From Candidatus Poribacteria bacterium (GTDB lineage Bacteria > Poribacteria > WGA-4E > PCPOR2b), in the NCBI GenBank assembly GCA_022822005.1, contig JAJECO010000001.1:1-64000 (forward strand): DNA of 64,000 bases, read 5' to 3'. The position numbers were made by a program, and so were the translations under genes. The notes beneath the pieces were generated by a model that made no database searches, was not told the DNA's origin, and worked only from the letters and a program-made list of their open reading frames with translations. Of this stretch, positions 16,413-25,166 are shown piece after piece. How positions within the stretch are numbered: the first letter of the stretch is position 1; every line of letters begins with the position of its first letter.

Positions 16413-17318
16413 ATGATCCGGCTCGGAATTGTTGATTTTGATACGTCCCATGTGATTGAATTTACGAAACGGCTCAACCATATTGATATAGATCAAGAGC
16501 AGTGGGTAGACGGGGCAAAAGTTGTTATCGGTTGTCCGGGGGAATCACTGCTATCCCCTGAACGCGTCCCCGGCTATACGAAGCAGATGCAGGAGTACGG
16601 CGTACCGTTGGTAGACACACCGGAGAAGATGATTGGGCAGATTGATGCCGTGCTCATCGAGTCGGTTGAGGGCAGTTTCCACTATAAACGGACGGTGCCA
16701 TTTCTGGAAGCAGGTTTACCCGCATTCGTGGATAAACCCCTGACCTGCGACTTGGCGCAAGCAAAGGAACTGGCAGCACTCGCTCAATCAAATGGTGTCC
16801 CCATTTTCACATCCTCCTCGTTGCGTTACGGCTTAGAAGTTGTCGAGATGAAGAGCAAAGCGAACGAAACCGGAAAGATTCTCGGAGCAGACGTTAGCTC
16901 GCCGGCACCGCTGCACCCACGCAATCCGGGACTGTTCCACTACGGTCTGCACGGCGTGGAAACCCTATACACGTTGATGGGACCTGGGTGCGAAGCAGTT
17001 TGGTCCGCCTCGAACGACGACGTGGATGTCGTAACCGGGTGTTGGAAAGATGGACGGATTGGGACGATGCGCGGTATCCGGAAGGGAACACCGGGATACG
17101 GCTTCACCGCATATTGTGAAAATTCCATCGTGCGGACCTCGATAAATGCAAGCTACATCTACCGCGAGCTTCTCAAACAGATTGTTCAGATGTTCGAGAC
17201 CGGAAAGCCGCCGATCGACATCTCCGAAAGCATAGAAATCGTCGCCTTCATCGAAGCAGCAGCGAAATCCGCGGTAAACAATGGTGCGAAGACAGCGTTG
17301 GAATATACTGTGGAATGA
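16413..17318 (+). CDS. Divergent Gfo/Idh/MocA family oxidoreductase
   Basis: A 301-residue protein with the two-domain Gfo/Idh/MocA layout. The usual GxGxxG turn is replaced by GIVDFDTSH (residues 5-13). The later F-V-D-K-P motif (about 107-111) corresponds to the family's EKP, where Lys contacts the cofactor and substrate. A second conserved segment, HYGLHGVETLYTLMG (about 176-190), carries the catalytic-site His. Because the nucleotide loop is altered, cofactor binding may differ. ttggagg precedes the ATG. It starts a four-gene operon and sits 39 bases before a second, canonical Gfo/Idh gene. Confidence 0.75.
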   Translation: MIRLGIVDFDTSHVIEFTKRLNHIDIDQEQWVDGAKVVIGCPGESLLSPERVPGYTKQMQEYGVPLVDTPEKMIGQIDAVLIESVEGSFHYKRTVPFLEAGLPAFVDKPLTCDLAQAKELAALAQSNGVPIFTSSSLRYGLEVVEMKSKANETGKILGADVSSPAPLHPRNPGLFHYGLHGVETLYTLMGPGCEAVWSASNDDVDVVTGCWKDGRIGTMRGIRKGTPGYGFTAYCENSIVRTSINASYIYRELLKQIVQMFETGKPPIDISESIEIVAFIEAAAKSAVNNGAKTALEYTVE

Positions 17319-17357
17319 CCGAGAGGAAAGGCACTTGAAGATATAGGTGGAATTGTC

Positions 17358-18371
17358 ATGGCACAGATTAAATTGGGTTTTATCGGTTGTGGCGGACATG
17401 CGACCCGGAATCTGCAACCGTGTATTCGATTGGTTCCCGAAATTGATTTCGTCGCAACATGCGATATATCCGCTGCGAAAGCTGAGAGCAGCGCCCAACG
17501 CTTTGGCGCGAAGCAGTGGTATACAAATTACCGGACGATGATTGAGACAGAAGATCTGGATGTCGTTGCGATTGTTGGACACCCCAAAACCATGCATACC
17601 GACATGGCAATTGCTTGTATGGAACTCGGAAAGCACGTTTTCATTGAAAAGCCACCTGCGATCAATGTAGAAGATGCTGAACGGCTCTCCGAAACTTCGA
17701 CGAGAACGGGAAAATTCGGGATGGTCGCGACGATGTGGCGTCATGCGCCAGCACACCGGATGGCAAGACGAATTGTCACGCAAGCAGCATTTGGAGAACC
17801 CCTCCTGTTTGAGGGACGCTACCTGGCACCGAGTCCAAGGGGTGCGCACGAGACGTTGGAGTGGGCGTATCTGTTGGATCAGGGCGTTCATATTGTAGAT
17901 TGCATGCGATACCTAATGGGTGACGTAACAAGACTCCGCGCCTTTGAACATTTTGGCGCGGAGGGCAGAATGGCGTTCGCGGTTTCCCTACAATTTGATA
18001 ATGGTGCGGTCGGCACACTGAACATGGTTGCAGGGTCTCCAGCGTTAGAGACATCAATAATGGTTGCCGGCGACGGTGGACATTCAGTTCACGTGCACAA
18101 TATGCAGCAGGTTCAATATCTCAAACCAGATGCGTGGCGGGGTGTCGGCGGTTATCGAGATTTCCCAACACAGGAATGGAATCAGGGAACGCACTATCGC
18201 GGCTACGGACGCCACGGGTACCTCGAAGAGATGGAGCATTTCGCCCAGTCAATCCTCGCTCGGAGACAACCCCGTGCGAGCCTCGATGATGCTTGTGAAG
18301 TAATGCGGATCTGTCAAGCGATCGCCGATAGTCACGAACAGGGGGCATCCGTTCAAATCAGAAGAGACTGA
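17358..18371 (+). CDS. Gfo/Idh/MocA family oxidoreductase
   Basis: A canonical NAD(P)-dependent sugar-type dehydrogenase of 337 residues. The Rossmann turn is GFIGCGGHA (6-14), the EKP motif is at about 96-98 in VFIEKPP, and the substrate-domain His lies in LLDQGVHIVDCMRYL (about 172-186). Family members oxidise sugars, inositols or glycosides. It is the second gene of the operon; two Gfo/Idh enzymes in tandem often act in sequence on one sugar, which is inference here. Confidence 0.85.
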   Translation: MAQIKLGFIGCGGHATRNLQPCIRLVPEIDFVATCDISAAKAESSAQRFGAKQWYTNYRTMIETEDLDVVAIVGHPKTMHTDMAIACMELGKHVFIEKPPAINVEDAERLSETSTRTGKFGMVATMWRHAPAHRMARRIVTQAAFGEPLLFEGRYLAPSPRGAHETLEWAYLLDQGVHIVDCMRYLMGDVTRLRAFEHFGAEGRMAFAVSLQFDNGAVGTLNMVAGSPALETSIMVAGDGGHSVHVHNMQQVQYLKPDAWRGVGGYRDFPTQEWNQGTHYRGYGRHGYLEEMEHFAQSILARRQPRASLDDACEVMRICQAIADSHEQGASVQIRRD

Positions 18372-18391
18372 GCAGGAAGGGGAAAGCAACC

Positions 18392-18784
18392 ATGCCGCAG
18401 ATTAATGTTACAACCAAACCCAACGGGGCGGGGCGCAGTTGGTTGGAAGTGGGATATTATGAGACAGATTCGTTCGGGCGCAAACAGTGGATCAAGCGGG
18501 AGGTCCCCCACAACGACCGACGGCTGACAACGGATCGGCAATATTCGGATCGGGGCGAGACTGTCGACTGGATCATACTGGTGCCGGATAACTATCCCCT
18601 TAGCATCGTCAAAGTCAACTATGATCGTCTCAACCCTCGGCAATTTGAGGTTGTCTGGGAGCCAGAAAGTGGGGACGAGATTAGCCGCGCAGATAAAATA
18701 AAACGCGTATTTGAGCTATCATCAGAGAACGAAGAGTTGACCAATCTACTGAAAGAATTGCTGGACGAAAAGGAGAATTCATGA
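18392..18784 (+). CDS. Hypothetical protein in the Gfo/Idh operon
   Basis: A 130-residue soluble, charged protein with no recognised family. The N-terminal two thirds look beta-rich; the C-terminal 35 residues are acidic and strongly helical (FELSSENEELTNLLKELLDE), possibly a coiled coil. It is preceded by ggaagggg and its last codons overlap the next ATG by 4 bases, which supports it as a real, translationally coupled gene. Confidence 0.7.
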   Translation: MPQINVTTKPNGAGRSWLEVGYYETDSFGRKQWIKREVPHNDRRLTTDRQYSDRGETVDWIILVPDNYPLSIVKVNYDRLNPRQFEVVWEPESGDEISRADKIKRVFELSSENEELTNLLKELLDEKENS

Positions 18785-19803
18785 GTTCATCAAATGCTGC
18801 CGTTACGAGAGAGCAACTCTGTGAAAAGATAAATCAACTCCCGCAGGTTGATCTCGGACATTTTCCAACCCCCTTGGAAGAATGCCCACGTTTATCAGAG
18901 GCGTTGGGCGGTCCCCGTATCCTGATTAAGCGTGAGGACTGTTCAGGGCTGGCGTTCGGCGGGAACAAGGTACGCCAATTGACCTTTACGATCGGTGACG
19001 GCGTACATCAGGGAGCGGACACAATCATTCAGGGCGCTGCCTCACAATCGAACCATTGTCGGCAAGCGGCCGCCGCTTCAGCAAAGTTGGGGCTGAAGTG
19101 CTATCTTCGGCTCTCCCGTGACAACAAAAGCGTGAGACAAGGGAACGTACTGTTAGACGATCTGGCTGGCGCGGATGTGGAATTTGTTGATGCATCTATG
19201 GGAGCTGAACTCGATGCCATCAAGTATGCCCTCGCCGATGAACTGAAGGAGAAGGGGCTTAAACCTCATGTCCTCGCCGCTCCCAGATCAACCGCACTCG
19301 CTGCGGTTGCCTTTTCGTGGTGTATCGCTGAGATACACGAACAGCAGGAGGCGATGGGAATTGATGCTGATTGGATTTACGCTGCTTCGGCGGGTGGAAC
19401 ACAGGGTGGATTGATTCTCGGAACAAAGGTGTTGGGGATGAAATTGAAACCCTTCGGAATTGCACCGATTGGCTGGCCCGATCGAACAGAACGTATCCGA
19501 ATCGCTGCAAACGATGCGGCAGCCATTTTGGGACTTGACCTTGCTATCGCCGATGACGATGTGCGGAACTCCGACGATTATGTTGGAGAAGATTACGGCA
19601 GCCTGACCCCCGAATGTGTCGACGCCTTGAAACTTATGGCACAGACGGAAGGAATCTTTCTTGACCCGTCCTACACAAGCAAAGCGCTTTCCGGCTTGAT
19701 TGACCACATCCAAACGGGTCGTATCTCCTCCGATGAGACAGTAATTTTCCTACATACTGGCGGCACACCCGCGCTGTTTGCGTACAATGAAGAGTTGGTT
19801 TAA
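18781..19803 (+). CDS. D-cysteine desulfhydrase/ACC deaminase family PLP enzyme
   Basis: A fold-type II PLP enzyme of 340 residues. The Schiff-base lysine is K63 in FGGNKVRQL, typical of D-cysteine desulfhydrase and 1-aminocyclopropane-1-carboxylate deaminase. The phosphate-binding region is near ASAGGTQGG (about 201-209) and the C-terminal LHTGGTPALF is also diagnostic. It likely releases ammonia and a 2-oxo acid from a D-amino acid or related amine. The ATG overlaps the preceding stop. Its stop codon shares bases with that of the opposing phosphodiesterase gene. Confidence 0.85.
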   Translation: MSSSNAAVTREQLCEKINQLPQVDLGHFPTPLEECPRLSEALGGPRILIKREDCSGLAFGGNKVRQLTFTIGDGVHQGADTIIQGAASQSNHCRQAAAASAKLGLKCYLRLSRDNKSVRQGNVLLDDLAGADVEFVDASMGAELDAIKYALADELKEKGLKPHVLAAPRSTALAAVAFSWCIAEIHEQQEAMGIDADWIYAASAGGTQGGLILGTKVLGMKLKPFGIAPIGWPDRTERIRIAANDAAAILGLDLAIADDDVRNSDDYVGEDYGSLTPECVDALKLMAQTEGIFLDPSYTSKALSGLIDHIQTGRISSDETVIFLHTGGTPALFAYNEELV

Positions 19804-21254
19804 CGAAGGACTCGCCCATCAATTTGAGCAGGTTCCACAGGTCGTCCGAACTGACTTAGAACGGTCGGAAACAGGTCAACAGTGCGGATAAACTCTGTTT
19901 CGATGGGCAGATTGATCGCGAGCGGCACGAACATCTGCTCGGCATTGAGCGCCCCGTGGGTCGCGTGGTGTTCGGGGTACTCATAACGGGCGCGTAAGTC
20001 GTAGCCGGGGTCGGCACTTAGAACCAGATCGCCTGTTCTATCCCCTTGAAAAATTTGCCAGAGTTGAACCAGTCCATCCGGATACTTGGAATCGTAGGTT
20101 TGAATGAGTGCATCACGGGAGGATAAGTTCTGATAGGAAGCCCCATACCCCAACGGATCTGCCCCATGAAATTGATATGAAAAAGTCTCAGTTTCGCAAG
20201 TGATTTCCGCAATTCCGTTCCTATCCTGTACGACGATACCTCCGTCCTCGCTCTGTCCCGCGACAAAAGCCAACCCTTCAATTTCCAGCAGTGGCTCAAT
20301 GGCCCCCATCCTGCTGAGTTTTTCAAAAGAGACGCGCCCACCCCAACCTTCCTGATGCTTGGATGTGGATTTCCCTTTATCGCCTTCCCCTCCCTTAAAA
20401 TAGAGATGTGCCATCCCGTTCCCTGAAACCATGCTGGCGGATCGAGCGTGTCGTCGCCAGAGCAGCGGATAGTGCAGGCACCGCCAACCCAGACTATCCA
20501 AACGACTTGGGAGATCAATATGCGTGTGTGTGTTGCTCATGCCGTGATCGCTTGCTATCATAATCAGGGTATTGTCGAAATCTCCTGACGCCTGCAAGAT
20601 CTGGCAGACCTCACCGACAGTTCTATCCACCTCTCGGTAGATGTCCATGGCATCGGGCGATCGCGTATGTGACAGATGTGAAAAGGTATCCACTCCGGGG
20701 AAGAGACACATCACAAATTCAGCGTTTCCTTTGACAGCCTTCAATAACTTTCGGGAGGCGATAGCATTCACAAACTTCCACCGCTCAGAAAAATGGGCGT
20801 AGGTGTAGACCAGCGGTTTGATCCAACGGGTTAAGTTGCCGGACGGGGGGCAGCCGCGCGTCAATAGATTGTAGATATTGTTCACAGGTGAAAAGAGGTC
20901 GAACAGGGTTGGACTGTCCGGTAGGTGTGCTGAAAAAGAGAGTGCCTCCCGCCCCATGTAACTGCATATCCCCGGACTGCGGAATCGGTAGGGGTTTTGG
21001 AATTCCTTTTTAGATAACCAGCGGATACCCGGGACATTCGCCGGACCCGGAAACCGTCCCGTGAAAAATGGGATGAAGGCGGGACCGGTTGTCGATGGAA
21101 ATGCGGTAACGGCCTTTTTGAACACGCCACGATCTATCACATACTTCTTGATGTTCGGAAGTGTACCATCTTGGACTAAATCGTTAAAGACTTGATAGGG
21201 TGAGCCGTCGACTAAGATGAAGATGAACCGCGTCCAAGAGTGGTTAGTAGACAT
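19800..21254 (-). CDS. Alkaline phosphatase-superfamily phosphodiesterase
   Basis: A 484-residue protein resembling type I phosphodiesterase/nucleotide pyrophosphatases. D16 (FILVDG) is the first metal ligand, T55/T56 in FPSTTGPA the likely nucleophile, and D236-H237 in IASDHGMSN the second metal site. A late HATHG segment (about residue 430) supplies the last His. No signal peptide is seen. It is the last gene of a six-gene minus-strand run with sialidases, so release of phosphate from a glycan fragment is possible; the substrate is not assignable. The ATG follows aaaagg. Confidence 0.82.
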   Translation of the reverse strand: MSTNHSWTRFIFILVDGSPYQVFNDLVQDGTLPNIKKYVIDRGVFKKAVTAFPSTTGPAFIPFFTGRFPGPANVPGIRWLSKKEFQNPYRFRSPGICSYMGREALSFSAHLPDSPTLFDLFSPVNNIYNLLTRGCPPSGNLTRWIKPLVYTYAHFSERWKFVNAIASRKLLKAVKGNAEFVMCLFPGVDTFSHLSHTRSPDAMDIYREVDRTVGEVCQILQASGDFDNTLIMIASDHGMSNTHTHIDLPSRLDSLGWRCLHYPLLWRRHARSASMVSGNGMAHLYFKGGEGDKGKSTSKHQEGWGGRVSFEKLSRMGAIEPLLEIEGLAFVAGQSEDGGIVVQDRNGIAEITCETETFSYQFHGADPLGYGASYQNLSSRDALIQTYDSKYPDGLVQLWQIFQGDRTGDLVLSADPGYDLRARYEYPEHHATHGALNAEQMFVPLAINLPIETEFIRTVDLFPTVLSQFGRPVEPAQIDGRVLR

Positions 21255-21285
21255 GAAAAACCTTTTAAGACTGGAGAATTTTGCT

Positions 21286-22275
21286 TCAGCCGCCCAATCG
21301 TGTCAACGGTATCCGAACAAAGAACACTCCCGGACCCCCGGGCTGGTCCTGATCAAGATCGTAAAAGAGGGTGCCAAGGGTCTCAGCATCAATCTGTACC
21401 GTGCGTGGCCACCCCCGTCCCATGATGCGCCTGCCCGGATTGTGGACTTCAATCGCGCTATCGAAGTCCCAAGTTGCTCCATCATCACGGGATATGACCA
21501 GTTCATAGCTGAACTCGCCATCGACGCCGACACCGTAGACGATGTAGGTTAGGGCAATCCAACCGTTTGATAATACAGTCAGATCATATCCAGCAACACC
21601 AAAATGCGGAAAGACATTCAACGCGTGCCACCTGTTCCCATCATCCGTTGAACGAAGTCCTCTGACCATATTTCCCGGTACGCCTACGGGCACGGGCGCA
21701 ACCGTCTGCGGCGCACCGCTGACTAGTGTGCCTGTGGCTGTACGCACAATCGGCACCATGCCGTGATTGCGTCCATCGCCAAAGGAGGTTATCTGGTCTG
21801 CTCCCATGTCATATAGTACAGTCCTATCATAGAACGGGCACACCCACGCATCGGTTGACCATTCGACCGGGGCATGGCGCATACAGGTGTAGTTCGTATG
21901 GTCGGTGATAGGATAATCCCGCGATTCGGACCATGTTTCGCCCTCATCGGGGCTGATCGAAAACTGGGGCACCCGCCAGAGCCGGTCCTCCGTTTTGTGA
22001 TAGCAAGACCAATTCAGTAGAATCCTCCCATCGCTCAATGTTGCCAGCGAGCCGGGATAGATTGAGCAGTTACGAATCGCGGGGATGGGTGCTGGACTGC
22101 TCCACGTCACACCACCATCGTTAGATCGGCTTAACAGGAGTTCTTTCCCGCCGCCGCCCTCTTCATTGTAGACGGCAAGCAGCGTCCCACTCTGCGTGAC
22201 ACAGATTGCCGGATGAATGTGCCCGCCGATCACATCGGCGATGCGCGTCGGTTTCCCGATGCCATTTCTGTTCAT
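21286..22275 (-). CDS. Sialidase/BNR-repeat family protein
   Basis: A six-bladed propeller protein of 329 residues with four Asp-box turns of the form SxDxGxTW: SNDGGVTW, SPDEGETW, STDDGNRW and SRDDGATW. These repeats mark sialidases and related propellers. The three Arg of true sialidases cannot be assigned safely, so hydrolysis of sialic acid is not shown. No signal peptide. ATG at 22275 is preferred to the TTG one codon upstream; agagagg lies ahead. It is paired with a second, related gene just upstream. Confidence 0.8.
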   Translation of the reverse strand: MNRNGIGKPTRIADVIGGHIHPAICVTQSGTLLAVYNEEGGGGKELLLSRSNDGGVTWSSPAPIPAIRNCSIYPGSLATLSDGRILLNWSCYHKTEDRLWRVPQFSISPDEGETWSESRDYPITDHTNYTCMRHAPVEWSTDAWVCPFYDRTVLYDMGADQITSFGDGRNHGMVPIVRTATGTLVSGAPQTVAPVPVGVPGNMVRGLRSTDDGNRWHALNVFPHFGVAGYDLTVLSNGWIALTYIVYGVGVDGEFSYELVISRDDGATWDFDSAIEVHNPGRRIMGRGWPRTVQIDAETLGTLFYDLDQDQPGGPGVFFVRIPLTRLGG

Positions 22276-22355
22276 CAATTGTTCTTACCTCTCTAAAGGA
22301 ATTTGGATGGGACCTGTCATCTCCATCTCTTGCTTCAATCTATAATGGGGCAACA

Positions 22356-23399
22356 CTACACAAAATCAGATTCCTGCAAGCGCATTGCAGTTTTATCCCT
22401 GAACTGCGTCGTCACCCAAAGTTCGCCGGGGTTGGGTTCAAAAATATGCGGATACGATGGACCTCTGTCCTTCATGCGTAGGATAACGACCGGTTCAGAC
22501 CAAGTCTCGCCGTCATCCTCCGAAAACGCGAGCGACACTTCCTCGCGATGCCAGCTCGTCGCTACCGAGGACAAGTTGTTATCACCGCCGCGGAGCGGAT
22601 AGCTTGTCGTGCCTTCGGGATAAAAGCGGTTCCACACCAACGCTAATCGCCCACTGGCTAGACGAACCATCGCCGCTGGCGCGCTGCTGGCGTCGATATC
22701 GGTCGATTGAATCACGCGCCATGACAAACCCTTGTCCGACGAATATGCCGACCAGAACTTGCGGAGATTAGTCCGTATCAACAGCCACAGTCGTCCATCA
22801 GACAGTTCAACCAGCGTCGGCTCCATTGCACCGTCGTGGTGCCCATGTCCGCCGAGATCGATGATATTGCTGTGTCGCCAAGTCTCGCCGCTATCCGCAG
22901 AGACATAAACGCAGATGCCGTGCCGGTCTGGATCGTGCAACAGCCGCTGAATCGGCACAACAATTTCACCTGTGGAGGTCTGAATCATGTGGATCAGTGC
23001 TCCGCAGTAACCCTCGAAGATCTGCTGTCGTCCGGACCAAGTCAGTCCTTCATCTTCACTACGAATCGTCCACACATTGAGGTTGACATCTTCGGCAGCT
23101 TGGTGGCGGTCGTCCTCCCAAGCCCACTTGAAACCCTCCATATCCATATAAACGAAAACGATAATACCCTCACGTGTTCGAACTATCACGCCGCTACTGC
23201 TGGGTTTGCCGGGACCTGGTCCATCATATATCGGGCGCGGTGCTGACCAAGTCTCGCCGTTATCCACGCTGATAACGGTTGCATTGTCTTCGGTTGTTAA
23301 GATCTTGCCATCGTCGAGTTTAATAAACGGTCCGAACCTGTCGGCTGAAAGGGTGGTACAACGCGAATCTGTCCAAAGGTTCTGATCTGTTTCGTTCAT
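22356..23399 (-). CDS. Sialidase/BNR-repeat family protein
   Basis: A 347-residue propeller protein with five Asp-box turns (SVDNGETW, SEDEGLTW, SADSGETW, SSDKGLSW, SEDDGETW). The reading frame extends upstream to 23546, but that would overlap the next gene; ATG 23399 follows ttggagag and is used. It is a paralogue rather than a copy of its neighbour, with low identity outside the Asp boxes. No secretion signal is seen, so both sialidases may act on imported fragments, or export may be by another route. Confidence 0.8.
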   Translation of the reverse strand: MNETDQNLWTDSRCTTLSADRFGPFIKLDDGKILTTEDNATVISVDNGETWSAPRPIYDGPGPGKPSSSGVIVRTREGIIVFVYMDMEGFKWAWEDDRHQAAEDVNLNVWTIRSEDEGLTWSGRQQIFEGYCGALIHMIQTSTGEIVVPIQRLLHDPDRHGICVYVSADSGETWRHSNIIDLGGHGHHDGAMEPTLVELSDGRLWLLIRTNLRKFWSAYSSDKGLSWRVIQSTDIDASSAPAAMVRLASGRLALVWNRFYPEGTTSYPLRGGDNNLSSVATSWHREEVSLAFSEDDGETWSEPVVILRMKDRGPSYPHIFEPNPGELWVTTQFRDKTAMRLQESDFV

Positions 23400-23467
23400 T
23401 GGCTTGACTCTCCAAAAGTTAAGGCATGAAAGCCGGAGGCGATCCTGCTTTCTGTCTGTGACGCACG

Positions 23468-24817
23468 TTATCGACCAAAGACCTCCCGGATTACCTTGAG
23501 GTTCTCGTCTCCCTCCGGGTTCAGCGTAAACAGGGCACCATCGCATTCATTGTCGACAACAGTAGTGCAGAGCTGCCGCACCAACGCTGGATCTCCAGAA
23601 GCAGACACCGGTGGATAGAGAGGTATCTTACCACTGGTCAGCCCCTTCAGTTTTGTCACCTCGCGGCGGTACATCTCCGATAGAGGTAGAGATTCTTCCT
23701 GAATCCCCGCCACCGAAAGCGGTAGTGCGAGATCGCCATATCCAAACATCTGATAAATCGTTTGGAGTGCTATTCCTTCGTTTAAGCCGGGCACAATTTG
23801 ACATAACGCCGGTGCCCACTCGGTTGCCAAGTTGGTCACCGTTGTCGCCCATCCAACGACGCCGCCAAACGAACTTCCGCCGGTGAGATAATCCGTCGCA
23901 GCTTCCCATTCCGCGTAGAGATGTCCGCCCAAGAGCGCGATAGAGGGAGGAAATACATCGCTACCGAACACCTTCTCTGGTCCGGCGACACGCTGCACTG
24001 CGTCTCGAAACTCCCTCATCCGCTCCGCTAAAATGACCGCACGGAATTTTAGCCACTCCAGCACCGCGTAATTGTCGCCAAGGTAGGAGAGAAAATCCCA
24101 GAAATTCAGATTGACTTCCAAACCCGTGAGCAACCACTCCGTTGTCAGATGGTTCAAAGCGCGGTGAAATTCGAGCAGCCCCTCCCTCATTGAGTGGAAA
24201 TCATAGCCGAGTCGGAGCGCTTCGTCTTGGCACGCCTCGCAGGCACACGCGAAAAGTCCGGATATATTCGCCGGCGCGGGATAGCGCGCATGGTCTACGT
24301 CAAACCCATCAATGTCATAACGCCTGATTACGTCCACCAGACAATCGCGAGTCCACTCGTTGATCCGCTTGCGGCTCGGGCACAGACCGATCCCCCACTG
24401 TTTGTAGCGCATGTCGAGGGGCTTGCCGAAGATGTCCACCATAGCGTATTCCGGGTAGACATCACCCCCGTAGCTCCATAAGCCGAGGTGTCCCCAAATC
24501 TCAATGCCCACCTCACGACACGCTTCGACGACACGCAATAACGGCGTATCATCAAAACCACCGACCGTGCCTGCCACCGGTGGATAGATGCCGTCTTTTG
24601 CCTTCGGCCATAACGCCTCGCGGGAGCGCCAATCCTCAAACGGTCCTCGTTGAACAATCTCGTCCGATGCACGGAATCCCGATGTGTGACACACCGAACT
24701 TTCCGGCATGATGGTGGTAAGCCCGATCTCATCCCTGAGTTTCTTCAATGAATCAGGGTGTTCGGCAACCTGTTCTGTGCTACAGAACCAGATAAAACGT
24801 TGTGGCTGTTCGCTCAT
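23468..24817 (-). CDS. TIM-barrel glycoside-hydrolase-like protein
   Basis: A 449-residue protein with a likely TIM barrel resembling glycosidase-like families. The segment RRYDIDGFDVDHARYP (about 168-183) places acidic residues on strand 4 as in retaining glycosidases, and GIEIWGHLGLWS (about 103-114) forms an earlier strand. A CACEAC pair near residues 194-199 is unusual and could bind metal. Start at 24817 is preferred over 24841 by a G-rich stretch upstream, but the ribosome site is weak. Its place between sialidases and a PLP enzyme suggests a role in glycan or amino-sugar breakdown. Confidence 0.6.
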   Translation of the reverse strand: MSEQPQRFIWFCSTEQVAEHPDSLKKLRDEIGLTTIMPESSVCHTSGFRASDEIVQRGPFEDWRSREALWPKAKDGIYPPVAGTVGGFDDTPLLRVVEACREVGIEIWGHLGLWSYGGDVYPEYAMVDIFGKPLDMRYKQWGIGLCPSRKRINEWTRDCLVDVIRRYDIDGFDVDHARYPAPANISGLFACACEACQDEALRLGYDFHSMREGLLEFHRALNHLTTEWLLTGLEVNLNFWDFLSYLGDNYAVLEWLKFRAVILAERMREFRDAVQRVAGPEKVFGSDVFPPSIALLGGHLYAEWEAATDYLTGGSSFGGVVGWATTVTNLATEWAPALCQIVPGLNEGIALQTIYQMFGYGDLALPLSVAGIQEESLPLSEMYRREVTKLKGLTSGKIPLYPPVSASGDPALVRQLCTTVVDNECDGALFTLNPEGDENLKVIREVFGR

Positions 24818-24855
24818 AGCAATCCCGCCCGTTGAATGCATTGCGGTTACAATTA

Positions 24856-25155
24856 CTACCGCCTCTTAGCTTCCCAAGAAGCCTGCCAATACTCACCCAA
24901 GTCGAGGCTCCCCTGAATTTCATCACCGTCAATGAGACCTTCAAAGCGGTACGCCACGCTTTGGTTCTGATACTGAACGTTTGTCTGTAGTTGCACCACA
25001 TTCCCGCGCACAGTTCCCTGTAACGGTTCGGCATCGTATTGAGAGCGATAGGTTCCGCTTAATGTTTCACCGGTCTGCTCGAATCGGAGATTGTGCTGTG
25101 CCCCTCCGCAGAGGAATCGAATCTGTACATCCCACTCACCATTCAAATCATACAT
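24856..25155 (-). CDS. Small beta-rich protein, calycin-like
   Basis: A 99-residue cytoplasmic protein with alternating beta pattern: LNGEWDVQI at the start, then LRFEQTGETLSGTYRS, LQGTVRGNVVQL and FEGLIDGDEIQGSLDL. This G-x-W start and repeated LxGxxxG turns resemble small calycin or lipocalin-like barrels that bind hydrophobic ligands; the match is to the pattern only. A strong ribosome site, aaggaggggg, precedes the ATG. It is tightly placed 11 bases after the SelA-like gene. Confidence 0.6.
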   Translation of the reverse strand: MYDLNGEWDVQIRFLCGGAQHNLRFEQTGETLSGTYRSQYDAEPLQGTVRGNVVQLQTNVQYQNQSVAYRFEGLIDGDEIQGSLDLGEYWQASWEAKRR

Positions 25156-25166
25156 AGTCCCCCTCC

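Noticed and set aside
16965-17891. 308-codon minus-strand frame across two Gfo/Idh genes
   Set aside because: It overlaps two clear enzymes on the plus strand, has low-complexity Cys/Arg-rich content and no family resemblance.
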